Assembly: GCF_026627505.1 (NCBI RefSeq)
Contig: NZ_JAPNLK010000007.1
Location: forward strand, 62,001 to 126,000
DNA: 64,000 nt
Source: Streptomyces sp. H27-H5
GTDB taxonomy: Bacteria; Actinomycetota; Actinomycetes; Streptomycetales; Streptomycetaceae
Direction of reading: 5' to 3'
Part shown: positions 22,289 to 32,053 of the stretch, piece after piece
Layout of the letters: each line of letters starts with the position of its first letter
Position numbering within the stretch: position 1 is the first letter of the stretch
Notes under the pieces: generated by a model
The model's input: only the letters and a program-made list of their open reading frames with translations
Told to the model about the DNA's origin: nothing
The model's database searches: none
Translations under genes and position numbers: made by a program

Positions 22289-23851
22289 CTACAGCCAGTC
22301 GAGGTCCCACAGGCGCCAGACGCCGGTGCCGTCGGAGAGGTACTGCGCGCCGGTGACGGCCTCGCGGGACATCACGTAGTCCTTCTTCTGCCAGATCGGC
22401 AGCATCGGGACCTGCTGCGCGACGATCCGCTGGAGCGCGCGGAAGTCGTCCGCCGCCTCGCCCCGGTCGGAGTGCGCCTGCGTACGGGTGATCAGCGCGT
22501 CCACGGCCTTGTCGGAGAAGCCGTTGTTCATCGTGGAACCGGCGCCGACGAGGGGCGCGAGGAAGTTGTCCGCGTCGGGGAAGTCGGCGATCCACCCGAC
22601 GGTGTAAGCGTCGAAGTCCCCGGCCGCGTACCGCTTCTGGAAGTCCTCCCACTTGGCGACCGCCTTGACGTCCACCCGGAAGAGACCGGTGGCCGTGAGC
22701 TGCTTGGCGATCGCGTCGGCCTCCGCGAGGTTCGCGCCGCGCTCGTTGGCTCCCAGGCTGATCGGGACGGGGGTGGCGACGCCCGCCGCCTTGAGGATCT
22801 TCCTGGCCGTCGCCGTGTTCGGAGCCGGCCAGGTGTCGAAGAACGGCGTGCTGTGCGAGGCGACACCGGCCGGGACCAGGGAGTAGAGCGGGGTCACCGT
22901 GCCGTGGTGGACCTCGCTCGCCAACTGCGAGCGGTCCAGGACGGCCGCCACGGCCTGCCGGACGGCCGGCTTCGCCGTGGTGGAACCGGGGCGGACGTTG
23001 AAGACGAGGTTGCGGGTCTCGGTGCCCCCGGAGGCCTGGTACCGGGTGTCCTCGAGGCCCGGGTTGAGGGCCGCGAGCACCTCGGGCGGCATGTCCCGGT
23101 GGGCGACCTCGATCCGGTGGTCGCGCCACGCCCGGTCGAGCCCGACGGAGTCCGCGAAGTACTTCACCGTGACGGGCGTGCGGGCCGGTTTCGCCTGCCC
23201 CGTGTAGGCGGGGTTCGGCTTCAGCTCGGCGCTCTCGCCGGCCGTGTACGCGCCGAGCACGTACGGGCCCGAGCCGTCCACCTTGCCGTCCCGGCGCAGC
23301 GCCCCGGCCGGGTACTTCTCCCGGTCGACGATCGACGCGGCGCCCGTGGCGATCTTGAAGGGGAACGTGGCGTCGCGCCCGGACAGGTTGAAGGTGACCG
23401 TCCGCCCCTCGGCCTTGACCGACTCCAGGGTGTTGAAGAGCGGCGCCGGGCCCTGCTCGGAGTTGACCTTCTTGATCCGGTCGAAGGAGTGCTTGACGTC
23501 CTGCGCCGTGATCGCGCGGCCGTTGGAGAACTTCGCGTCCGGGCGCAGCTCGCACTGGTACGTGGTCAGCTTGCCGCCGATGAACCGGCAGGCGGAGGCC
23601 GCGTCCGGGACGGGGGCCTCCGAGCCCGGCTTGACGGTCAGCAGCGACTGGTAGACGTTGCCGAACAGGGCCCAGGAACCGGCGTCGTAGGCACCGGCGG
23701 GGTCCAGGTCGGAGACGACGTCGCTCGTCCCGACCCGGATGGCGGTGCCCCGGCCGTTGCCCTCGGCGGGGAGCAGTTGCCAGGCGGCGACACCGCCGCC
23801 CGCCGCGAGGACCAGAGCGGCCGCGATCACCTTCGAGCGGACTGACCGCAT
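22289..23851 (-). CDS. ABC transporter solute-binding protein, family 5 (peptide/nickel type)
   Basis: The mature part matches the DppA/OppA type: RVGTSDVVSDLDPAGAYD, FGNVYQSLLTVKPGSEAPVP, LRPDAKFSNGRAITAQDVKHSF and the C-terminal LPIWQKKDYVMSREAV. The protein would bind peptides or similar ligands outside the membrane. The N terminus (MRSVRSKVIAAALVLAAGGGVAAW) is a hydrophobic signal or anchor but lacks a lipobox cysteine, unusual for Gram-positive binding proteins. No permease or ATPase gene is adjacent. ATG 23851 is preferred; the frame is open to 23896. Confidence 0.82.
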   Translation of the reverse strand: MRSVRSKVIAAALVLAAGGGVAAWQLLPAEGNGRGTAIRVGTSDVVSDLDPAGAYDAGSWALFGNVYQSLLTVKPGSEAPVPDAASACRFIGGKLTTYQCELRPDAKFSNGRAITAQDVKHSFDRIKKVNSEQGPAPLFNTLESVKAEGRTVTFNLSGRDATFPFKIATGAASIVDREKYPAGALRRDGKVDGSGPYVLGAYTAGESAELKPNPAYTGQAKPARTPVTVKYFADSVGLDRAWRDHRIEVAHRDMPPEVLAALNPGLEDTRYQASGGTETRNLVFNVRPGSTTAKPAVRQAVAAVLDRSQLASEVHHGTVTPLYSLVPAGVASHSTPFFDTWPAPNTATARKILKAAGVATPVPISLGANERGANLAEADAIAKQLTATGLFRVDVKAVAKWEDFQKRYAAGDFDAYTVGWIADFPDADNFLAPLVGAGSTMNNGFSDKAVDALITRTQAHSDRGEAADDFRALQRIVAQQVPMLPIWQKKDYVMSREAVTGAQYLSDGTGVWRLWDLDWL

Positions 23852-23939
23852 CCCCTGCACCCCGATATTCGAACCCGGTATCCGACTATCGGGCACTCAA
23901 TCATGGAAATTCGGCCACGGGAAGACCTGTTATGCCTGG

Positions 23940-25274
23940 TCAGGCCTGATATGAGGCGAGTTCGACCACGGTGATGTCGGACGGCGCGCCGACGCGAACA
24001 GGCGGCCCCCAGGCGCCCGCGCCGCGGGACACGTACAGCTGTGTGTCGCCGTACCGTTCCAGGCCGGCGACGGTCGGGTTGGCGAGCTCGGCGAGGTGAT
24101 TGCCGGGCCAGAGCTGACCGCCGTGGGTGTGCCCGGACAGTTGGAGGTCGACCCCGTGCCGGACGGCGTCGTGGATGACGATCGGCTGGTGCGCGAGGAG
24201 GACGGCGGTCCGGGACCGGTCGCGGTCACCGAGGGCCGCGCGGAAGTCGGGGCCGTGGCCCTCGCTCTCGCCCGCGACGTCGTTGACCCCGGCGAGGTCG
24301 AAGTACGGCAGGGCGCGGCGCGCGTTCTCCAGGGGCTGCATCCCCAGTTCCCGGACGTGCTCGACCCACTGCTCGGCCCCCGAGAAGTACTCGTGGTTGC
24401 CGGTGACGAAGAACGAGCCGTGCCGGGCCCGGAGGTCGCGCAGCGGTTCGGCGGCCCGCCCCAGGTCGGGCACGCTCCCGTCGACCAGGTCGCCGACGAC
24501 GGCGATCAGGTCGGGCTGGGTGCCGTTGACGGCGTCGACGACGCGCCGGGTGTGGGCGCTGCCGAGGATCGGCCCGAGGTGGACGTCGCTGACGACGGCG
24601 ATCCGGAAGCCGTGCGCGGCGCGGGGCAGCTTGGCGAGCGGTACCCGCACCCGCTTCACGCGGGGCCCGCGCAGCACGCCGTACGTCCCGTACCCGACCG
24701 TCGCGAGGGCGGCCGCGGCCGCGGCGCCGCCGACGGTCCGCGCGACGAACCGGCGCCGGGTGAGGACGGCGGCGTCGAAGGCGGGTTCGGGGGCGGTGGC
24801 GGGATCGGCGGCCGGGGCCCGGTCCGCCGGCGCCGGGGCGGGCGGGTCGGGCTCCGCCGTCGGATCCACCGGGGCGGAGGCCGGGGTGGAGGCCGGGGTG
24901 GAGGCATGGGCGGAGGCAGACGCGGGGACCGGGACGGGGGCCGGCCCGGCCCGCGGCGTGACCCGGCGGAGCCAGACGGCCCGGACCACTTCCCCGACGA
25001 GCATCGCCAGGGTCAGGTACAGCAGCACCGCCAGCCACATGAACCCCGGCCACGCCACCGCCTGCTGGAGCCGGAACGGCGCCCCGGCGCGCCCGGCGAC
25101 CAGGGCCGCGACGGCCGTGAGCGGCAGGACGAAGGCCAGGGCGGTCCCCGCCCGGCGCGGCAGACCACCCGGCCGGGTGGTGTCACGGACCAGGCGGACC
25201 CACAGCCAGCGGTGGACCAGGGCCAACAGGCCCAATACGGCGAGCGCGACGAGCGCGACCACGATTACGGTCAT
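23940..25274 (-). CDS. Membrane metallophosphoesterase (YkuE-like)
   Basis: The 444-residue protein has three or four N-terminal hydrophobic helices (residues 1-20, 43-60, 78-100), a Pro/Ala/Thr linker of about 60 residues with ASTPASTPAS repeats, a twin-arginine-like RRRFVART stretch before a second hydrophobic helix (172-198), and a calcineurin-like domain with VVSDVHLG (Asp230, His232), VGDLVDG, TGNHEY and SGHTHGGQLW. It probably acts on phospholipid or cell-wall phosphates outside the membrane. It shares ATGA with the upstream small membrane gene. Confidence 0.82.
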   Translation of the reverse strand: MTVIVVALVALAVLGLLALVHRWLWVRLVRDTTRPGGLPRRAGTALAFVLPLTAVAALVAGRAGAPFRLQQAVAWPGFMWLAVLLYLTLAMLVGEVVRAVWLRRVTPRAGPAPVPVPASASAHASTPASTPASAPVDPTAEPDPPAPAPADRAPAADPATAPEPAFDAAVLTRRRFVARTVGGAAAAAALATVGYGTYGVLRGPRVKRVRVPLAKLPRAAHGFRIAVVSDVHLGPILGSAHTRRVVDAVNGTQPDLIAVVGDLVDGSVPDLGRAAEPLRDLRARHGSFFVTGNHEYFSGAEQWVEHVRELGMQPLENARRALPYFDLAGVNDVAGESEGHGPDFRAALGDRDRSRTAVLLAHQPIVIHDAVRHGVDLQLSGHTHGGQLWPGNHLAELANPTVAGLERYGDTQLYVSRGAGAWGPPVRVGAPSDITVVELASYQA

Positions 25275-25516
25275 CGTGATTCACGCCGCAGCGCGCGCAC
25301 GGAACGCAACCCGATCACACCAATGGCCGTCCCCAGGAGAAAGGACGCCACCGCCAGTCCACAGTGGACCCAGAAGTAAGTCGTAGGGTCACCGGCGGTG
25401 TCGAAGGCCAGACCGCTGCCGTTCTTCCACAGGTTCCGGACGAAGGACACCCAGATGATCCAGCTCCACACTCCGAAGGCGAGCAGGAACCAGGAGGCGG
25501 TGCGGCTGAGTTTCAT
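25271..25516 (-). CDS. SCO4848-family small membrane protein
   Basis: The 81-residue protein has two hydrophobic helices (SWFLLAFGVWSWIIWVSFV, YFWVHCGLAVASFLLGTAIG) separated by a polar loop (KNGSGLAFDTAGDPT) and a basic tail. It matches a Streptomyces family I know as SCO4848 family membrane protein. It is translationally coupled to the metallophosphoesterase by ATGA and divergent from the carboxypeptidase gene. Function unknown. Confidence 0.8.
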   Translation of the reverse strand: MKLSRTASWFLLAFGVWSWIIWVSFVRNLWKNGSGLAFDTAGDPTTYFWVHCGLAVASFLLGTAIGVIGLRSVRALRRESR

Positions 25517-25637
25517 GTCCCCAGTATCGGATTCGTCCCCGGGACGGACGCGCCAGGGTGGGCTAGACCGGCGGTGGTTGCGGCGGGTTGGCCGCTCAGC
25601 GACGGTGGACAGCACATCGGGTTGTACTTTCACCTGC

Positions 25638-26876
25638 GTGTATGCCAAGAAGACCGCGCTGACGGTCCTTTCCGCCGCACTGCTGGTCCCCGCGATGTTC
25701 GGCGCCCCCGCGCACGCCGCCCCGGCCCCGCCCGCCGACGGGAAGGGGCGCCCGCCGATGGACGGCGGCCCGCCCGCGTCGATGTCCACCGTCGGCGGCA
25801 CGACGCTCGGCCAACCGGGCACCCAGGTGAACCTGCTGCCGGGCGCGCCCGCACTGCCCACCAATCTCACGGGGCGGTCGTGGATCGTCGCGGACGCGGA
25901 GACGGGCGCCGTGCTGGCGGCACACAACGCGCACTGGCGGCTCCCCCCGGCCTCCACCATGAAGATGCTGTTCGCGGACACCGTGCTGCCGAGCCTGCCC
26001 AAGGACCAGGTGCACAAGGTCACCGAGCAGGAGATGGACGGCGTCGGCGCGGGGAGCAGCCTGGTCGGGGTGAAGGAGGACCACGAGTACACCGTCCACG
26101 ACCTGTGGCTCGGCGTGTTCCTCCGGTCGGGGAACGACGCCGTTCACGTGCTTTCGGCCATGAACGGCGGCATCGAGAAGTCCGTCAAGGACATGCAGGC
26201 GCACGCGGAGGAGCTCCAGGCCCTCGACACGCACGTGGTGTCCCCGGACGGGTACGACGCGCCGGGGCAGGTCTCCAGCGCCTACGACCTCACCCTGATC
26301 GCCCGCTCCGGGCTGCAGAAGGCCGACTTCCGGGAGTACTGCGGCACGGCGAGCGCGAAGTTCCCGGGCCTCCAGGAGGCGGGCAAGCCCCGCGACTACT
26401 TCGAGATCCAGAACACCAACCGGCTGATGACGGGTGCGTACGGGCTCTCCCCCTACAAGGGCATCGCCGGCGTCAAGAACGGCAACACCAGCATGGCCGG
26501 CTCGACCTTCACCGGCGCGGCCCAGCAGGGCAACAAGAAGCTGCTGGTCACGGTGATGAACCCGGGCTCGGACGGGGCCAACTCGGTGTACGAGGAGACC
26601 GCCGCGCTCTTCGACTGGGCTTTCTCGGCCGCCGGGAAGGTGAAGCCGGTCGGTGAGCTGGTGCCGCCCAAGAGCGCCGACACCAAGTCGCACGGCGCCC
26701 CCGCCCAGACGCACGAGAAGGAGACGTCGGCGGGCGGCGACGACTCCGGCAGCAGCGGCGTCGGCACCGCGCTCGGCATCGCGGGCGGGGCGCTGGCCGT
26801 GCTGGCGGGCGGGGCGTTCGTGGTGAACCGGCGGTGGCCGCGCCGCGGTCGCCGGGGCGACGAGGACCTGGTCTGA
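25638..26876 (+). CDS. D-alanyl-D-alanine carboxypeptidase (serine-type, membrane-anchored)
   Basis: The 412-residue protein has a signal peptide (AKKTALTVLSAALLVPAMFG ending AHA), a penicillin-binding-protein domain with SxxK at Ser106-Lys109 (STMK), SGN at 164-166, and a third motif KNG at 280-282 where KTG is usual. A C-terminal helix (ALGIAGGALAVLAGGAF) followed by arginines anchors it. It trims pentapeptide stems in peptidoglycan. GTG 25638 places the signal peptide correctly; upstream GTG 25605 would add an unlikely polar extension. The ribosome binding site is poor. Confidence 0.85.
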   Translation: MYAKKTALTVLSAALLVPAMFGAPAHAAPAPPADGKGRPPMDGGPPASMSTVGGTTLGQPGTQVNLLPGAPALPTNLTGRSWIVADAETGAVLAAHNAHWRLPPASTMKMLFADTVLPSLPKDQVHKVTEQEMDGVGAGSSLVGVKEDHEYTVHDLWLGVFLRSGNDAVHVLSAMNGGIEKSVKDMQAHAEELQALDTHVVSPDGYDAPGQVSSAYDLTLIARSGLQKADFREYCGTASAKFPGLQEAGKPRDYFEIQNTNRLMTGAYGLSPYKGIAGVKNGNTSMAGSTFTGAAQQGNKKLLVTVMNPGSDGANSVYEETAALFDWAFSAAGKVKPVGELVPPKSADTKSHGAPAQTHEKETSAGGDDSGSSGVGTALGIAGGALAVLAGGAFVVNRRWPRRGRRGDEDLV

Positions 26877-27164
26877 CGGTCGTCCCCTGACGGCGGGGCG
26901 CGGGCGGGACGATCCCTCGCGCCGCCGATGCGCCCGCGGCGGCCCGCCGCCCCTTCCGGGGCCCGCACCGGGCGGGCGGCGGGCGCCCGTGCGGCGAAAG
27001 GGTGGTGAGCGGGGCCGACGGAACCGGGTAACGTCTTTGTCATGCTCTACCAGACGCCGATCCACGAGTGAGCGCGTGACGGGCCTCGGCCGGCGTCCTT
27101 CGACGTCGCCGCCCGTCCCCCACCGATGAATCCGTAGAGCACTTCACCACGACCGGGAGAACCC

Positions 27165-27377
27165 GTGACCGTCAGCAAGAACATCAACAACCCCGTGGGT
27201 CAGGGCGGCGGCCAGCGCAAGCGGCAGTCGCGCGCCGAACGGCAGAACAACGGCCCGCACCGCAACCTCGACCGCCAGGGTGCGGCCGACCAGAAGGCGG
27301 AGCTGGTGCGCAGGATGCGCGAGAAGGCGGGCGTGACCGAGGGCTCCGGAACGGGCGACGACACCGTACAGAGCTGA
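27165..27377 (+). CDS. DUF6243 family protein
   Basis: The 70-residue basic protein (TVSKNINNPVGQGGGQRKRQ, then a RMREKAGV helix) matches the small Streptomyces family DUF6243 as I recall it. GTG 27165 follows GGGAGAA. It is flanked by 288 bp upstream and convergent with the YihY gene. No function is known; the Arg/Lys/Gln-rich composition would allow nucleic-acid binding. Confidence 0.7.
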   Translation: MTVSKNINNPVGQGGGQRKRQSRAERQNNGPHRNLDRQGAADQKAELVRRMREKAGVTEGSGTGDDTVQS

Positions 27378-27410
27378 CGCCACCCCCCGCGGGGCCGGCG
27401 CGGGCGCGGG

Positions 27411-28442
27411 TCAGGCGGTGCGCGCGGATCCCGCGGAGGGGCCCGTGTCGCCGCCCTCGTCCCGGCCGCGCCGCGGGGTCTGCTGGGCGGCCGACCGATC
27501 CTGCGGGTTCCGGGGGTCCCGCGCATCCTGCGGCCCCTGCGCGTCCTGAGAGTCCTGCGGTTCCTGGGGGTCCTCGACACCGTCGCCGTCCGCGTCGTCG
27601 CGGGTCGCCGTCCAGGCGGCGCAGAACAGCAGCAGCTTCGCCGTGAAGTTGATCCAGAGCAGCAGGGCGATCGGCACGCCGAAGGCCCCGTACATGCTCT
27701 TCGCGGCGACCTCCCGCATGTAGCCGCTCAGCAGGAGCTTCAGCAGTTCGAAGCCGGCGGCGCCGATGAGGGCGGCCTGGATCAGGCGGCCGCGCGGCGG
27801 CTCCACCCCGGGCAGCAGGGTCAGCAGGTACAGCAGGAGCAGGAAGGCGGCGACCACACCGACCGCGAAGGCTCCGGACCTCAGCAGGGCGCCGCCCGCG
27901 CCGTCGCGCGGGATGCCGAGCCAGCCGCCGAACTTGCCCACGGCGCTGGATCCGAGGATCGAGGCGGCCGCCGAGCACAGCGCGGCGCCGCCGAGGCCGA
28001 TGAGCACCAGCGCGTCCTTGCCCTTGCGGGCGATCGGGTTGCCGAGGTCCTCGTCGTCCTTGTCCCACACGGCGCGCAGGCAGTCCCGCATGGCGCCCAC
28101 CCAGCCGATGCCGGTGAAGAGCAGCAGGGCGCCCGCGACGAGCCCGATGGTGCCCGCGTTGGCGACCAGCGCGTTGAGGTCGAGCTGATCGGAGATGCCG
28201 GGGACCTGCTCGGCGAGGCTCTTCTGCAGCCGGTCGAGCTGTTCCTTGCTCAGCAGCGCCGCGCCGACGGCGGCGGCGACGGTGATGAGGGGGAAGAGGG
28301 CGAGGAAGCTGATGAAGGTGATCGCGGCGGCCAGCCGGGTCCAGTGCACCCGGTCGAGCCGCTGGTACGACCGCCACGCGTGCGTGCGCATCGCCGCGGC
28401 CGCCAGGGGTCCGATCACCGGGAGTTTCGTCAGCCAGTCCAT
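27411..28442 (-). CDS. YihY/virulence factor BrkB family membrane protein
   Basis: The 343-residue protein has the family pattern of six hydrophobic helices, beginning with RLDRVHWTRLAAAITFISFL and including LVAGALLLFTGIGWVGAM and the signature YGAFGVPIALLLWINFTAKL near residue 265. The C-terminal 60 residues are a low-complexity Gln/Asp/Pro tail made of imperfect PQD repeats. The family has been called RNase BN in error; a transport or lipid-linked role is possible. It is transcribed leftward, convergent with DUF6243. Confidence 0.85.
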   Translation of the reverse strand: MDWLTKLPVIGPLAAAAMRTHAWRSYQRLDRVHWTRLAAAITFISFLALFPLITVAAAVGAALLSKEQLDRLQKSLAEQVPGISDQLDLNALVANAGTIGLVAGALLLFTGIGWVGAMRDCLRAVWDKDDEDLGNPIARKGKDALVLIGLGGAALCSAAASILGSSAVGKFGGWLGIPRDGAGGALLRSGAFAVGVVAAFLLLLYLLTLLPGVEPPRGRLIQAALIGAAGFELLKLLLSGYMREVAAKSMYGAFGVPIALLLWINFTAKLLLFCAAWTATRDDADGDGVEDPQEPQDSQDAQGPQDARDPRNPQDRSAAQQTPRRGRDEGGDTGPSAGSARTA

Positions 28443-28599
28443 GGGGTCACCGTAAATGAGCTGCCGGAAATAGCCGGGATTGTCGGTTTCGAAGGCTACG
28501 GTCGTCGATTGTGACTTTTCGCCCGACGGCTCGCCCGTTTCACGCCCTGGTCCTGCGAAGGCTCAGATTCCGCACGTTCCAGGCCCTGCGGCCGCTTCG

Positions 28600-29196
28600 C
28601 TACGAGCGACGCCCGCGCGTGCCGGCCGCCTCATCGGTGGGTGAGCCCAGTTGTGCCGGAACGCCGGTCGGGCCCGTGCCGAAAGGGTATTCACGCAACT
28701 TGCGCCAGACCCCGTCGGAGCCCTGTTCGTAGAGTGCGAAGCCCTCGCACAGCCAGTCGGCGGCGTACCCGGAGAGGGTGGTGAACGCCAGGTCCATCGC
28801 CTCTTCGGAGATCCCGTGGGCGACCGTGACGTGCGGGTGGTACGGGAAGGCCAACTCGCGGTCGATCGGCCCGTCCGGGTCCCGGAGCAGGGCCTGGAGG
28901 CGGGTGCAGCCGGCGCCTCCCTCGACGAGCCGGACGAAGACGACCGGCGAGAGGGGGCGGAAGGTGCCGGTTCCGGCCAGCCGCATCGCGAAGGCGCGGA
29001 ACGTCGCCGCGACCTCGGCCAGGTGGGCCTGGATCGCCGGCAGCCGCTCCGCGTCCACCTCGGTGGGCGGCACGAGGGTGACGTGCGTGGGGATGCCGAG
29101 CGCGGCGGCGTCCCCGAAGCCGACCCGCAGCTCTTGAAGGCTGCTGCCGTACGGCTCCGGGACCGCGATCGAAACGCCGAGCGTTACGGTCCCCAC
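28600..29196 (-). CDS. 2'-5' RNA ligase / phosphoesterase family protein
   Basis: The 198-residue protein has the two HxT motifs of the 2H phosphoesterase superfamily: HVTLVPP near residue 38 and HVTVAHG near residue 121. They would act as paired catalytic histidines on 2',5' or cyclic phosphodiester bonds in RNA or nucleotides. The C terminus (TGPTGVPAQLGSPTDEAAG) is unstructured. It lies upstream of the YihY gene and downstream of trpS on the same strand, each with an intervening gap. Confidence 0.82.
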   Translation of the reverse strand: MGTVTLGVSIAVPEPYGSSLQELRVGFGDAAALGIPTHVTLVPPTEVDAERLPAIQAHLAEVAATFRAFAMRLAGTGTFRPLSPVVFVRLVEGGAGCTRLQALLRDPDGPIDRELAFPYHPHVTVAHGISEEAMDLAFTTLSGYAADWLCEGFALYEQGSDGVWRKLREYPFGTGPTGVPAQLGSPTDEAAGTRGRRS

Positions 29197-29294
29197 GTCT
29201 GTCTCCTCCGTCTGTCTCGTCCGTCTGTCCCGTGATCGGGTGCTGCCGCCCAGTGTGATGGCAGCACCCCCCGAACCGCCAGGGTCCTTGTCGG

Positions 29295-30320
<1,026 letters not shown>

Positions 30321-30467
30321 TCAGGTGCGATGGCCGTCTCGGGCCTTGCGCCGGCCGGATCCGGTGCCGGATGAGCGCGGGATCACATCCCGGCCCCGCT
30401 CTCGGCGGGCGGTGTCCGGCCGTACCCGCGCGTAGCCGGCCGGCCGGATCCCGCCCGGAGCGAGCGA

Positions 30468-30493
30468 CCGCTTTCCGGCCGGCCGGAAAGCGG
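30468..30493. repeat. Perfect 26-bp palindrome upstream of trpS
   Basis: CCGCTTTCCGGCC (30468-30480) is followed with no spacer by its exact complement GGCCGGAAAGCGG. It lies between the glyA terminator and trpS. It could form a cruciform, be part of the trpS control region, or add to termination of glyA. Confidence 0.55.
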
Positions 30494-30496
30494 AAC

Positions 30497-30540
30497 CCGC
30501 GGCGCCGCCCCGGCCGTCGGGGACCGGGGCGGCGCCGCGG
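30497..30540 (-). terminator. glyA terminator
   Basis: A perfect 17-bp stem (30497-30513 with 30524-30540; arm CCGCGGCGCCGCCCCGG) and a 10-base loop begin 9 bp after the glyA stop. Confidence 0.75.
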
Positions 30541-30549
30541 GGGACCTGG

Positions 30550-31818
30550 TCAGGACAGGGGCAGGCCCGGGGCCGGGTGGACCGACATGAGGTCGGTGAC
30601 CTCGGCGCGGATCACGGACAGGGCCGCCTCGTCGGACGCGGCCGCGGCGTCGACCGCGCGGGAGATCCAGTCCGCCACCACCGGCATGTGGTCCACCGTC
30701 AGGCCCCGCGAGGTCAGCGACGGCGTGCCGATCCGGATGCCCGAGGGGTCGAACGGCTTGCGCGGGTCGAACGGGACCGTGTTGTAGTTCACGACGATGC
30801 CCGCCCGGTCCAACGCCTTGGCCGCGATCTTGCCCGGGACCCCGCGCGAGGTCAGGTCCATCAGGATCAGGTGGTTGTCCGTGCCGCCCGACACCAGGTC
30901 GAAGCCCCGCTCCAGCAGGGCCGTCGCCAGCGCCTTGGCGTTGGCGACGACCGCGTGGGCGTACGCGACGAACGCCGGCTGCGCCGCCTCGTGCAGCGCG
31001 ACCGCGATGCCGGCCGTCGTCTGGTTGTGCGGGCCGCCCTGGAGACCGGGGAAGACCGCCTTGTCGATGGCCTTCGCGTGCTCCTCGCGGCACATCAGCA
31101 TCGCGCCGCGCGGACCGCGCAGGGTCTTGTGGGTGGTCGTGGAGATCACGTCCACGTGCCCGGCCGGCGACGGGTGCGCGCCGCCCGCGATCAGGCCGGC
31201 GATGTGGGCGACGTCGGCGACGAGGATCGAGCCCGCCTCCTTGGCGATCGACGCGAAGGCCTCGAAGTCGATCGTGCGGGGCAGGGCCGTGCCGCCACAG
31301 AACATGATCTTCGGGCGCTCGGCCAGGGCCAGGTCGCGCACCGCGTCGTAGTCGATCAGGCCGGTGTCGGCGGAGACCCCGTACTGCACGCCCCGGAACC
31401 AGGAGCCGGTCGCGGACACGCCCCAGCCGTGGGTGAGGTGGCCGCCCATCGGCAGGGCCATGCCCATCACGGTGTCGCCCGGCTTCGCGAAGGCGAGGTA
31501 CACGGCGAGGTTGGCCGGGGAGCCGGAGTACGGCTGCACGTTGGCGTGGTCGACGCCGAACAGGCCCTTCGCCCGCTCGACGGCCAGTGCCTCGACGCGG
31601 TCGATGTTCTGCTGGCCCTCGTAGTAGCGGCGGCCCGGGTAGCCCTCGCTGTACTTGTTCTGCAGGACGGTGCCGGAGGCTTCCAGCACGGCGGCGGACA
31701 CGTAGTTCTCGCTGGGGATCAGGCGCAGGGTCTCGGCCTGCAGTGCCTCTTCCGCCTCGACGAAGGACGCCAACTCGGGGTCGGTCGCGAAAAGGGCGGG
31801 ATGGCGGCGCGCGGTCAT
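30550..31818 (-). CDS. glyA: Serine hydroxymethyltransferase
   Basis: The 422-residue protein shows the SHMT signatures: LIPSENYVSAAV, NKYSEGYPGRRYYEG, and the PLP lysine in STTTHKTLRGPRG. It converts serine and tetrahydrofolate to glycine and methylenetetrahydrofolate, the main one-carbon entry for purine synthesis. The start ATG 31818 follows GGAGGAG and is the family's usual length. A ZTP riboswitch lies in the leader (31858-31942), linking expression to ZTP/folate shortage. rocD is divergent. Confidence 0.96.
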   Translation of the reverse strand: MTARRHPALFATDPELASFVEAEEALQAETLRLIPSENYVSAAVLEASGTVLQNKYSEGYPGRRYYEGQQNIDRVEALAVERAKGLFGVDHANVQPYSGSPANLAVYLAFAKPGDTVMGMALPMGGHLTHGWGVSATGSWFRGVQYGVSADTGLIDYDAVRDLALAERPKIMFCGGTALPRTIDFEAFASIAKEAGSILVADVAHIAGLIAGGAHPSPAGHVDVISTTTHKTLRGPRGAMLMCREEHAKAIDKAVFPGLQGGPHNQTTAGIAVALHEAAQPAFVAYAHAVVANAKALATALLERGFDLVSGGTDNHLILMDLTSRGVPGKIAAKALDRAGIVVNYNTVPFDPRKPFDPSGIRIGTPSLTSRGLTVDHMPVVADWISRAVDAAAASDEAALSVIRAEVTDLMSVHPAPGLPLS

Positions 31819-31857
31819 GGCGGCTCCTCCGGGGTCGATGTCGTCTCTCGTCCCCGC

Positions 31858-31942
31858 GAGGCCCAGGCGAGCGGCCCTGTGTGCGGTCGTGCGCGCACGA
31901 CTTCCCCGGAGTCCGTTCTCCGTGCGCCAGTCGCCGTGCGTG
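31858..31942 (-). ncRNA. ZTP (pfl) riboswitch aptamer in the glyA leader
   Basis: Read on the minus strand, the leader contains the pfl-motif blocks in order: GGCGACTGGCG near 31930, a short hairpin GGAG-AACGGA-CTCC followed by GGGGAAG, a variable hairpin TCGTGCGCGCACGA, and the highly conserved 3' block CCGCTCGCCTGGGC ending at 31861. These match the ZTP-binding riboswitch class known upstream of glyA, purH and folate genes. A possible expression platform is GGGG...CCCC flanking the leader just before the GGAGGAG site, suggesting control of initiation or termination. Confidence 0.85.
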
Positions 31943-32053
31943 GGGCCCACCTTAGCGGGCGCGCCACGAGAAAGGTTTCTCCGTCCACCGTACGAGCGAG
32001 GATGGACAGTGACGCCACCCTCGTCACAGGCCTGACGGACGATCGGAGACCCC

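Noticed and set aside
27042..27071. Nine-codon frame MLYQTPIHE upstream of the DUF6243 gene, considered as a leader peptide
   Set aside because: No attenuator-like hairpins follow and there is no clear ribosome binding site; chance cannot be excluded.
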